This document shows, one piece after another, positions 9,606-17,609 of a DNA stretch of 64,000 bases. The position numbers were made by a program, and so were the translations under genes. How positions within the stretch are numbered: the first letter of the stretch is position 1; each line of letters starts with the position of its first letter. The notes under the pieces are model-generated. The model had not been told where the DNA came from, ran no database searches, and worked only from the letters and a program-made list of their open reading frames with translations. Origin of the DNA: Marinagarivorans cellulosilyticus (GTDB lineage Bacteria > Pseudomonadota > Gammaproteobacteria > Pseudomonadales > Cellvibrionaceae); NCBI RefSeq assembly GCF_021655555.1, contig NZ_AP023086.1, positions 744,001 through 808,000 on the forward strand. Direction: 5' to 3'.

Positions 9606-11570
9606 ATGAGTAATTTGACCCAAACACTAAGAGTTTCACTTGCGCAGCACGCACTATTTGCGAGCTTTACCCTGTTGTTTTTAAGCAGCATGCGGGCAGC
9701 CTATGTGTTCATTTTTTATGCCGATCGAGTCCAAGCCTCGGGCGATCTATTATTTATACTCACTCAAGGCCTGCGCTTTGATATTATCACTATTGGCTTT
9801 GGGGCTACCCTCCCGATACTGCTCTCCTTATTCGTTTCCCCTTTTAGCCTAATATGGCGCGGCTGGCAAAGATTACAGGCCGCCTACTATGTGGCACTAC
9901 TAGCGATTATCATTTTTATAGAGCTAAGCACTCCGTCTTTTATCGCACAGTTTGATACACGTCCGAATATTCTTTTTGTTGAATATTTAAAATACCCAAA
10001 AGAAGTGTTTGCTATGCTCATCAAAGCTTATTTAGGTGATTTAGTCTTGGCGGCGATTGTTATCCCCCTTATTTGTGGCGCACTTTTTTGGGCGCTAAAA
10101 AGAAGCTTTACACCTGCGACTTCGAATTTAAAATGGAGCCTTGCACTGTTCCCCGTCATGTCATTTTTATGCTTACTGTCTATACGCTCTACTTTTGGTC
10201 ATCGCCCCGTTAACCCAAGTGTTGTCGCCGTAACAAGCGATTTAATGATTAACAGCCTGGCTTTAAATTCCACCTATAGCGTTATGTGGGCGGCATACAA
10301 TAACAACACAAACGGTGGAAATGCCTTCAGCTACGGTGATATTGATGAAGCAAGAGCCATCATGCTGGTAAAGGAAAATATGGACGTTCCCGCGGAGCAC
10401 TTCACGAATACAGAAATTCCCACGCTACACCAACAAATAGCCGGCACCCAAAGAGACAAACCCCTTAACCTTGTCATTATTTTAGAAGAAAGCTTAGGCG
10501 CAGAATTTGTCGGCTCACTCGGCGGTTTACCTTTAACGCCCAACCTCGACAGGCTCGCCCAACAAGGTCTTTGGTTTGATAACCTTTATGCCACTGGCAC
10601 GCGATCGGTGCGCGGTATAGAAGCCGTAATCACCGGCTTCACGCCGACAACCTCGCGCAGTGTGGTAAAACTTGAGCGCTCGCAAAGTGGTTTCTTCACC
10701 ATTGCCGAGCTATTAAAAAATCAAGGCTACGACACGAGTTTTATCTATGGAGGGGAAGCGCACTTCGATAACATGAGCAGCTTTTTTATGGGTAACGGAT
10801 TTCAAAATATTACCCAACAAAAAGATTTTGTTGATCCAAAATTTACAGGATCGTGGGGGGTATCGGATGAAGACCTATTCAACATGGCGCACGATCAATT
10901 TTCACGAGCAGGCGATAAACCGTTTTTCAGTTTGGTTTTTTCCTCGTCTAACCATACGCCTTTTGAATACCCAGAGAACACGATAGAACAGTACGACACC
11001 GAAAAAGCGACCGTCAATAATGCCGTGAAATATGCAGACCACGCACTGGGCGTGTTTTTTGAAAAAGCGCAAAAATCGAACTACTGGGATAACACGCTAT
11101 TTTTGGTGATTGCCGATCACAACTCTCGCGTAGCCGGTACAGAGCTAGTACCGGTAAAACGTTTTCATATACCCGCCTTGTTTTTAGGCGCCGATATCAC
11201 ACCGCAACGCTACACAACCGTAGCCAGCCAAATCGACATGCTGCCAACAGCTTTATCCTTAATGGGGATCAATTCCGAGCACCCGGCCATCGGCCACGAC
11301 TTAACGCAACGCCCCACCAAAAAACCGGGGCGCGCCATGATGCAATACCACGAAACCCAAGCCTATATGGAGGGGGATAATGTCATCATTTTTGAGCCCA
11401 ACAAAGAAGCTCAGCAATTCGCTTATCGTAACGAAGCACTTGTTGAGCGCGGCCAATATGATGCCGCGCTTAAAGAGAGAGCCTTAGCACACGCTAAATT
11501 TGGCCCCATCAGCTATCGCGATGGCAGCTATCGATTACCCAAGCAAAAAACCTACAGGAAGCACAATTAA
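9606..11570 (+). CDS. LtaS/OpgB-like sulfatase-family transferase
   Basis: The 654-residue inner-membrane protein has about five membrane helices (residues ~15-200) and an outward-facing alkaline-phosphatase/sulfatase-fold domain (~285-590). Recognisable sites are E294/E295 in IILEESLGAEFVG, candidate nucleophile T332 in TGTRSVRG, and VIADHNSR near residue 500. Gram-positive LtaS builds lipoteichoic acid; Gram-negative relatives such as OpgB move phosphoglycerol onto periplasmic glucans or other envelope glycans, so the latter is more likely. AGAAGG lies 4 nt before the ATG. The upstream ECF-type site ties it to the pEtN transferases and PAP2. The acceptor is unknown. Confidence 0.75.
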   Translation: MSNLTQTLRVSLAQHALFASFTLLFLSSMRAAYVFIFYADRVQASGDLLFILTQGLRFDIITIGFGATLPILLSLFVSPFSLIWRGWQRLQAAYYVALLAIIIFIELSTPSFIAQFDTRPNILFVEYLKYPKEVFAMLIKAYLGDLVLAAIVIPLICGALFWALKRSFTPATSNLKWSLALFPVMSFLCLLSIRSTFGHRPVNPSVVAVTSDLMINSLALNSTYSVMWAAYNNNTNGGNAFSYGDIDEARAIMLVKENMDVPAEHFTNTEIPTLHQQIAGTQRDKPLNLVIILEESLGAEFVGSLGGLPLTPNLDRLAQQGLWFDNLYATGTRSVRGIEAVITGFTPTTSRSVVKLERSQSGFFTIAELLKNQGYDTSFIYGGEAHFDNMSSFFMGNGFQNITQQKDFVDPKFTGSWGVSDEDLFNMAHDQFSRAGDKPFFSLVFSSSNHTPFEYPENTIEQYDTEKATVNNAVKYADHALGVFFEKAQKSNYWDNTLFLVIADHNSRVAGTELVPVKRFHIPALFLGADITPQRYTTVASQIDMLPTALSLMGINSEHPAIGHDLTQRPTKKPGRAMMQYHETQAYMEGDNVIIFEPNKEAQQFAYRNEALVERGQYDAALKERALAHAKFGPISYRDGSYRLPKQKTYRKHN

Positions 11571-11589
11571 CAACGCGAACCAATCGGTT

Positions 11590-11605
11590 AAAAACGAGTG
11601 CCTGT
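11590..11605 (+). repeat. 16-bp direct repeat, left copy
   Basis: AAAAACGAGTGCCTGT occurs here and again at 12488-12503 in the same orientation, bracketing the decayed dgkA'-tetR' segment. It may mark a recombination breakpoint. Confidence 0.5.
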
Positions 11606-11723
11606 TCCCGATTGTTGTGATCGGCCGCACTAAAGACATTGGCTCTGCCGCGGTCGCCATTGCACTCGGCTTTATCACCTTACTTTGAGTCGCAGCCCTG
11701 TACAGCAAGTTCATTCCTCAGTA
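11606..11723 (+). pseudogene. Fragment of a second dgkA (3' end only)
   Basis: The frame reads IGRTKDIGSAAVAIALGFIT, then LL, a TGA stop, then VAALYSKFIPQ. This matches the C-terminal quarter of DgkA at 6.7-7.1 kb (IGRAKDIGSAAVVIALSFIT onward), including the position of its stop codon, but with one internal stop. The 5' three quarters are missing. It appears to be the remnant of a duplicated dgkA. Confidence 0.7.
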
Positions 11724-11799
11724 GCCGGCACACACAATCACGTTAATAACGCTTTGGGCTTTCACCTATTATCATAAAGCCAGCGCTTTAATCCACGAT

Positions 11800-12362
11800 T
11801 AAACTTTGGCCGTTTCGGTAGATTACGCAACTAAAACGCGCCCCCCCGACAAGCAAGATTGCAATAAAGCCTCACACAACACTTCATCCGTAATCGCTGG
11901 CGACAAGGCCAAACCACCAATTATCATCACCGCCGCTTGCCCTATCAGTTGAGAGCGTCATACCTTCCAGCATCTCAATACAACCTTTCAGCGCTTGCGT
12001 ATAGGTGCTTCTAATTTTGCTATCGCGCTGGGTCATATCGGTCACAAAGAAAGCTAAGGGGCAAAATATTTCGGCATGGTTTACATCACCAATGCGCAAG
12101 TAGTGCTCTTCCATGCTTACGACATAAAGTCCTCCGCCATCTCTAGCACCGCCTTGGCATACTTCGCCCCCGCAATAATTGCGTACTGATACAACTCGGC
12201 TTTATGTTTAAAGTGCGCATAAAACGCACCGCGCGTTATGCCTGCGGCCTTCATCACATCATCATCGAAACTGAATCAAACCCCTGCTACGTAAATAGCT
12301 GCGCCGCGCTATCCACAATGCGCTCACGCGACTGAACCTTATGCTGTTCTGTCCAAGCCATT
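11800..12362 (-). pseudogene. Second TetR-family gene, heavily decayed
   Basis: The minus strand starts MAWTEQHKVQSRERIVDSAA, clearly paralogous to the TetR gene at 8.8-9.4 kb. It hits a stop after AAQLFT, has a frameshift in the SIDDVMKAAG region, and carries further breaks downstream. A piece spanning EEHYLRIGDVNHAEIFCPLA is still open at 11884-12114. Similarity extends ~45 bp upstream of the start codon, so the whole control region was duplicated. Multiple lesions mean no function. Confidence 0.75.
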
Positions 12363-12487
12363 GATAATTCCTCTGAAATTCATCGTACGCCGCATGATAT
12401 TACCACGGCCTGAAGTCAACACCTCGGCCTCTCCCCAATGAAGTTCGAGCCGGCAAACAGTTAATAGAGCTACATTAGGGTGTCTAA

Positions 12488-12503
12488 AAAAACGAGTGCC
12501 TGT
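12488..12503 (+). repeat. 16-bp direct repeat, right copy
   Basis: AAAAACGAGTGCCTGT, identical to 11590-11605. Between 12504 and the ECF-type site at 12568 I see no gene. Confidence 0.5.
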
Positions 12504-12567
12504 CCCAGCTATTTGTCTGACTCGTAAATACTGATTTTACTTAAAAATCAAAAAAAATCACAGCGCC

Positions 12568-12596
12568 GATTGATTTTGTACCACAGCACACTCTAA
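12568..12596 (+). promoter_or_regulatory. Putative ECF promoter upstream of PAP2/eptA-like operon
   Basis: Exact GATTGATTTT, 11 nt, exact CACTCTAA, 95 bp before the PAP2 gene start at 12692. It would also serve the second pEtN transferase 20 bp downstream of PAP2. Confidence 0.65.
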
Positions 12597-12691
12597 AGAC
12601 AACGCAACGTCAGAAATTACCTTCTAATTGCCGGTAACAGTAATGACAATAACTAAAGGCGCGTGAATTCAGAGATAGAGAGCTGGGTGCT

Positions 12692-13576
12692 ATGAAAAAA
12701 CAATTTTGGAACACTAATCAATGCGCAGTGTGGATTGCTGCACCGTCGATTGCTCTAGCGCTAACCTTTATTATTACCGGCGTGACTAACGATTGGACGT
12801 TCAGCCGTAATGGCTATTGGGATTTACAGGATGGCTGGTTCACCACCCTGAATGCATACCTTTCAGTATTACCAAGCTCTTTATGGTCAAACTTAACGAT
12901 GCTAGGTGATGGGTCGGTTTTACTACCAATTCTGGCGCCATTGATTATATGGCGACGAAGATACTTTTTTGCAGTCATTGCATCAGCACCATCCGCCGCT
13001 ATTTTTTCAGTCATCGGTAAAAAAGTGGCCGGAATTCCTAGGCCTGCAGCGGTACTCGATCACAATACTTTTAACATAATTGGTGAGACACTAACATCCC
13101 ATAATAGCTTTCCGTCGGGCCATTCGATCACAGTGTTTGCCGCACTTGTAGCGATTGCAGCAAGCGCCTATTCAAACTCTAAATACATATCCGACTCTAA
13201 AATCATATGGTTGACTCTTATGATTGCTACTGTACTTGGGCTTTCAAGAATAGCCGTTGGCGCGCATTGGCCGCTGGATGTTGTCGCGGGTGCATCACTA
13301 GGGTGGTTTGCAGGCTTGCTTGGTGTAGCAATATCTCGCCGTTCAAGTGCTGAATGGTTTTACAGTATTCGAGGCTCTCGAATACTGGGGCTTCTATTGG
13401 CGGCCTTGTGTTACAGTTTAATTCAACGCGGGCTTGCGTCAAGCAACGCGAACTTACCCATATTATGGCTATCAATTTTATGCGGATTAATTACATCTGC
13501 ATATCTATTAAGTCAAAACAAAAAAGGATTCTCCCGTTATTTTATGGTGTATAAAAATAAAATTTTAGAAAATTAA
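12692..13576 (+). CDS. PAP2-family membrane phosphatase
   Basis: The 294-residue polytopic membrane protein carries the three PAP2 signature motifs: KKVAGIPRP at ~110-118, PSGH at 141-144, and SRIAVGAHWPLDV at ~185-197. The conserved arginine and two histidines of the phosphatase site are all there. Family members remove phosphate from lipids such as undecaprenyl pyrophosphate, phosphatidate or lipid A (LpxE/LpxF types). It sits 20 bp before a second pEtN transferase, the arrangement of the pap2/mcr-1 neighbourhood. Lipid A 1-dephosphorylation or undecaprenyl-phosphate recycling are both plausible; the substrate is not readable from sequence. Confidence 0.88.
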   Translation: MKKQFWNTNQCAVWIAAPSIALALTFIITGVTNDWTFSRNGYWDLQDGWFTTLNAYLSVLPSSLWSNLTMLGDGSVLLPILAPLIIWRRRYFFAVIASAPSAAIFSVIGKKVAGIPRPAAVLDHNTFNIIGETLTSHNSFPSGHSITVFAALVAIAASAYSNSKYISDSKIIWLTLMIATVLGLSRIAVGAHWPLDVVAGASLGWFAGLLGVAISRRSSAEWFYSIRGSRILGLLLAALCYSLIQRGLASSNANLPILWLSILCGLITSAYLLSQNKKGFSRYFMVYKNKILEN

Positions 13577-13596
13577 TTAATCAGCGGTAATTTGTT

Positions 13597-15225
13597 TTGA
13601 AACCAACCAACACTTCATCATATAACTCACGGATAGAAAAAATTAAAATAATCCTAAAGACCCCATGGAATGTAAGCCCGATTAAATTTATTAGCATCGC
13701 GACGTTAGCCAACATACTATTATATCACCTGCCTCTTTGGTCATTTTTAGAGAGTTTGATTGAACTCAACTCTCGGGGCGGGCTAGGTATTCTCATCTTA
13801 CTCACTTGCATTCAAGTTCTGATGAGCTTTTTGGTGTTTGTATGCGCTTATATAATTACCCCACTTATTATAAAGCCACTACTCATCATTTTTGCAATAC
13901 TCAATTCATTCGCTCTATATTTCACCGTTACCTATAACGTGATTCTAGACCGCTCAATGATCGGCAACATACTCAACACCAACGCTAGCGAGGCGCTCGA
14001 TTTTTTTGGCCCAAAGCTATGGGGGTATGTACTTTTTTTTGGCCTTATCCCATCCGTAATTTTGTGGCGCACACGAATAACTAAAGCTAAGCGAATTATT
14101 CTATTGGGACAGGCCACGCCTATAATACTGGCCTGCATTGCTTACATCTACTTATCCTCCAGCTCTTGGTTATGGATTGATAAGCATGCGAAGGTGCTAG
14201 GGGGAATGATTATGCCGTGGTCATATGTTATAAACACTGTACGCTATAAATCTGGAGAATATCAACAAACGAGAGAACAGATTTTACTCCCCCCAGCTGA
14301 AAGCACCAATAACGAAAAAACGATAATAATTCTCGTTATTGGTGAATCAGCACGATCCAAAAATTTTTCCCTCTATGGCTATAAGCGCAATACAAATCCG
14401 CATCTTTCAAAAACAGGTATTCTAGCATTACGTGGCTCCACCTCCTGCTCGACCTATACAACGGCATCTTTACGCTGCATTTTAGCGCATCAAGAACCGG
14501 CTTCTTTTTTTGCGACACAACACGAGCCATTACCAAGCTACCTTCAGCGTCATGACGTAGATGTTATTTGGAGAACAAACAATTGGGGCGAGCCGAGATT
14601 GAATATCGAAAGCTATACGAAATCCACAGACCTTAAGCCTTTGTGCAATAACGACTTATGCGAACATGACGAAATACTGTTGTCAGGCTTAGAGAAAAGG
14701 ATACGAAATTCAAATAAACAAAAAATATTTATTGTTCTTCATCAGACTGGAAGCCATGGTCCATCTTATTATTCAAAATACCCTATAAAGCATGAAACAT
14801 TCAGGCCTGTATGTAAAACCGTAGATCTTAAAGACTGTACAGCCCAAGATTTACTCAACGCATACGATAATACAATAGTGTTCACCGACTACCTACTAAA
14901 TCGAACAATCAACATATTGAAATCGTTTTCTGGCGTATCGACATCGTTAATTTATATTTCAGATCACGGCGAATCTCTTGGAGAGCACGGTATATATCTA
15001 CATGGAACACCGCTAACGGTCGCACCAAAAGAGCAAATAGAAATACCGTTTCTTGTCTGGATGTCTGAACGTTTTATGGAGGCACACAAAATATCCAACG
15101 AAAAAATACTTAACCGAAAAAACCATAGCCAAAGTGACATTTTCCATAGTGTTTTGTCTGGGTTTAATATGACCAGCGACGTTTATCTCGAAGAATTTGA
15201 TATTTTTTCTCAAATGGAGCGATAA
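13597..15225 (+). CDS. Second EptA-type phosphoethanolamine transferase
   Basis: The 542-residue protein has five membrane helices (to ~residue 190) and a periplasmic sulfatase-fold domain. Key residues are present: E250 in VIGESARSKNFS, likely nucleophile T286 in SCSTYTTASLRC, GSHGPSYYSKYP, and SDHGESLGEHGIYLHG. The nucleophile region differs from the first enzyme (TASLRC against TAYSVPC), so the two are distant paralogues that may prefer different acceptors (another lipid A or core position). No early ATG exists in frame, so TTG at 13597 is the likely start, 20 bp after PAP2 and probably in the same transcript. Confidence 0.85.
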   Translation: MKPTNTSSYNSRIEKIKIILKTPWNVSPIKFISIATLANILLYHLPLWSFLESLIELNSRGGLGILILLTCIQVLMSFLVFVCAYIITPLIIKPLLIIFAILNSFALYFTVTYNVILDRSMIGNILNTNASEALDFFGPKLWGYVLFFGLIPSVILWRTRITKAKRIILLGQATPIILACIAYIYLSSSSWLWIDKHAKVLGGMIMPWSYVINTVRYKSGEYQQTREQILLPPAESTNNEKTIIILVIGESARSKNFSLYGYKRNTNPHLSKTGILALRGSTSCSTYTTASLRCILAHQEPASFFATQHEPLPSYLQRHDVDVIWRTNNWGEPRLNIESYTKSTDLKPLCNNDLCEHDEILLSGLEKRIRNSNKQKIFIVLHQTGSHGPSYYSKYPIKHETFRPVCKTVDLKDCTAQDLLNAYDNTIVFTDYLLNRTINILKSFSGVSTSLIYISDHGESLGEHGIYLHGTPLTVAPKEQIEIPFLVWMSERFMEAHKISNEKILNRKNHSQSDIFHSVLSGFNMTSDVYLEEFDIFSQMER

Positions 15226-15529
15226 ATACTGGCGTCAGCCTAAAATTTCCGACCAATAACGTTGACTCAATTAACATTTAAACATCGGAGTGAAATTTTC
15301 CATTTAGCGAATGGCAGTCATTATGGATTACGCTAAGGATATTCCTCTTTGTACGTCAAACGCTATCGCAGAATCGATTGAGACGCACGATACCGATAAA
15401 ACTAGAGAAAGACCGCACCTACACCGAAATCTAAGGAGATGTGGCCATTACCCCGCCTAAAGCCCGATGTAGGCTATTTCAACGACCCAGCACTTGTCCT
15501 GCAACTCAACCTTAAAGGCAGTCTATTAT
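15226..15529. other. Intergenic stretch with no recognised gene
   Basis: Three hundred bases after the second pEtN transferase hold no frame I can support on either strand. A transporter fragment follows at ~15530. Confidence 0.4.
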
Positions 15530-15680
15530 GTTAGGTTGAGCGTGAAGAATAGGCAGTGAGTAGCTGGAGCTGATAAAGGTGAGCATAGCCAAACCAGAAA
15601 GCACCCAGCTCATTAGACAACTATCTGGCTGGGCCGCACGAGCCATTGGTAACGAAAACATCCCTGCGCCAACCGTAAAA
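15530..15680 (-). pseudogene. Fragment of an APC/HAAAP-type amino-acid transporter
   Basis: The minus strand reads FTVGAGMFSLPMARAAQ and then hydrophobic sequence (WVLSGLAMLTFISSSYSLPI). GAGMxxLP is the hallmark of the first helix of aromatic or hydroxy amino-acid permeases. Only ~50 codons remain, with no start or continuation. It is a relic, probably from before the sigma cassette or PAP2 unit arrived. Confidence 0.35.
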
Positions 15681-15693
15681 ATCTCACAACCGC

Positions 15694-15722
15694 GATTGAT
15701 TTTGCACCAAAGCGCACTCTAA
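15694..15722 (+). promoter_or_regulatory. Putative autoregulatory ECF promoter of the sigma gene
   Basis: Exact GATTGATTTT, 11 nt, exact CACTCTAA, 34 bp before the sigma-factor ATG at 15757. A sigma factor preceded by the same element as its presumed targets is the usual sign of ECF autoregulation. Confidence 0.7.
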
Positions 15723-15756
15723 CCTGCGTATCCCCCAAAAGGCTGGCCCAAACACT

Positions 15757-16383
15757 ATGTCGATCGTGACTCGCTTATTTAACCGCTCCGGCAATGCGAT
15801 GCATCAAGCTGATGTATTACTGGTAAAAGCACTCCTCAAGGGGGATGAGGCAGCTTTTGCTCGGTTTTACCAGACCTACTTTAATAAGATGTACCGTTTT
15901 TGCCGTGGCCGCGTGAATAACGAGGCCAACTGCCACGACATTGTTCAGCAGAGCCTCACCAATGCCATGCGCTATTTGCACACCTACCGTGGCGAAGCAT
16001 CGCTACTGACCTGGCTATTCCAGATTACACGCAACGAGATTGCGCAGTGGCACAAACAATTTGGTAAGAATGATGCGCTCACCTCATCAGTGGACGATAA
16101 CCCCTCGTTGCTCGCGGCCATAGAAAGCGTGCCCTCGACACTCGACGGCAGTTCACCCGACCTTAGCGATGGCCTTAAACTACTCGTGCGTACCACACTC
16201 GATACCCTACCTACGGCCTACGGCGACTTACTGGAAATGAAATATATCGAGGGTCTTAGCGTGCAAGAGATTGCCCTGCAATTGCGTACCGGCGAGACTG
16301 CGGTACAGTCGCAACTGGCGCGGGCACGCAAGGCCTTCAAAACCTTATTTAACGATTTAAAAGCGGAGTGGAATGACGCATGA
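15757..16383 (+). CDS. ECF (RpoE-like) RNA polymerase sigma factor
   Basis: The 208-residue protein has sigma region 2 at ~residues 35-105 (ARFYQTYFNKMYRFCRGRV, then HDIVQQSLTNAMRYLHTYRG and SLLTWLFQITRNEI). Region 4 is at ~145-195 (LDTLPTAYGDLLEMKYIEGL and VQEIALQLRTGETAVQSQLA). No regions 1 or 3 are present, as in ECF sigmas. It is followed by a FecR-type gene and a TonB-dependent receptor, so it probably belongs to the surface-signalling type released through FecR. The shared motif upstream of itself and four envelope-gene units suggests an island-wide regulon (inference). Confidence 0.9.
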   Translation: MSIVTRLFNRSGNAMHQADVLLVKALLKGDEAAFARFYQTYFNKMYRFCRGRVNNEANCHDIVQQSLTNAMRYLHTYRGEASLLTWLFQITRNEIAQWHKQFGKNDALTSSVDDNPSLLAAIESVPSTLDGSSPDLSDGLKLLVRTTLDTLPTAYGDLLEMKYIEGLSVQEIALQLRTGETAVQSQLARARKAFKTLFNDLKAEWNDA

Positions 16384-16438
16384 AACAGCCCAAACGCCTA
16401 ACCACTATCCGCCCATACAAGCCTACAGGTGAACAGCG

Positions 16439-17464
16439 ATGAATAATTCTGACGCCAACAACAGCCGTAATAACACACCCAACAGTGATGAAATAATGAC
16501 AGATGAACTTGAGGCTTTGCTCAAAGCCAGCGGCAAACGCGAACAGCCCGTGCCCGAGGTGGCCGATGTCATTCAGCAAAGTACACACCAAGCGTGGCAA
16601 CAAGCGGTACGTGCGCGGCAGAAGCGCATGCGCCAATGGCTAACCTCCAGTGCGGCAGCGGCTGTATTTTTTGCGGCGATGCTTGCCGTGGTGCTTCCTA
16701 ATATCTCCTTCGACGAACCAACCGCCGTAGCGCACATCACTCAAAGCTATGGTGATTTCACGCTGAACAAAAAACAGCATGATTACTCAACGATTGTTTA
16801 TCAAGGCGATAAGCTCAGCACCGCCGAAGACAGCATCATAGGCATTAAACTACCCGACAACACCCTAGTAACGCTAGATCAAAACACCCGAATCACACTG
16901 GTGAACGCCGCGTTAATCAAAGTCCATAGCGGCCGAGTGTATGTTGATTCACCCGACCACAACACATCGATTCTAGTATCCACACCGCTGGGGGATATTG
17001 TCGATATCGGCACCCAGTATGAAGTAACCGTAACGCCCAACGCTTTAGATGTTGCCATGCGCGATGGCAAAACTAAAATCACAACAGCCGCTAAAACCGT
17101 TTATGCCTCTGTCGCTAACGGCTTGGGCGAAGTTCTCCATATTGTTAAAAACGCCCCGATCGAAAGACACAAAATTGCAACAACCGACCAACATTGGCAG
17201 TGGACTCACAAAACAATGGCCGACTTTAACTTGCATAACGCATCGGTTTACGACTTATTAAATTGGGCCTCGCGCGTCACCGGCAAAGATATTGTTTACG
17301 CCTCTCCCGCCACGCAGCGGCAAGCCGAGGAAACGCATTTATCTGGCGGCAATCTTAGCCCCAACACCATCAGTGAACAATTGCCCAATATTTTAAAAAC
17401 GACCACACTCACCTTGGAAGAACGTCGCGGAGCCTTTATCATTAGCGAAGAGTCAACACTGTAA
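16439..17464 (+). CDS. FecR-family anti-sigma/sigma regulator
   Basis: The 341-residue protein has a cytoplasmic N-terminal part (residues 1-65), one membrane helix (~66-87, SSAAAAVFFAAMLAVVLP) and a periplasmic FecR domain (~95-210), including GDKLSTAEDSIIGIKLPDNT and STPLGDIVDIGTQYEV. A C-terminal STN-like module follows (FNLHNASVYDLLNWASRVTG). Such proteins hold the cognate sigma inactive until an outer-membrane receptor signals, often through regulated proteolysis. The gene begins 55 bp after the sigma gene and precedes the receptor, completing a FecI/FecR/FecA-like cassette. The N-terminal sigma-binding domain is weakly conserved by eye. Confidence 0.85.
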   Translation: MNNSDANNSRNNTPNSDEIMTDELEALLKASGKREQPVPEVADVIQQSTHQAWQQAVRARQKRMRQWLTSSAAAAVFFAAMLAVVLPNISFDEPTAVAHITQSYGDFTLNKKQHDYSTIVYQGDKLSTAEDSIIGIKLPDNTLVTLDQNTRITLVNAALIKVHSGRVYVDSPDHNTSILVSTPLGDIVDIGTQYEVTVTPNALDVAMRDGKTKITTAAKTVYASVANGLGEVLHIVKNAPIERHKIATTDQHWQWTHKTMADFNLHNASVYDLLNWASRVTGKDIVYASPATQRQAEETHLSGGNLSPNTISEQLPNILKTTTLTLEERRGAFIISEESTL

Positions 17465-17609
17465 TCAACACCGCGTAGCGCATATAATATCGGCGCTACG
17501 CGAACGTTCACGGCAAAAAATATAATCACTAAGCCTATTTGGACAGCTCATTTTCAGTTTACCGAATGTAATCTTTCCCTGTATCCACCCAAAGTCACGT
17601 AGCGCCAGT

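Noticed and set aside
9606..11570. True lipoteichoic acid synthase
   Set aside because: The genome signals are Gram-negative (TonB receptor, lipid A enzymes, beta-barrels), so an OpgB-like or other phosphoglycerol transferase role is more reasonable.
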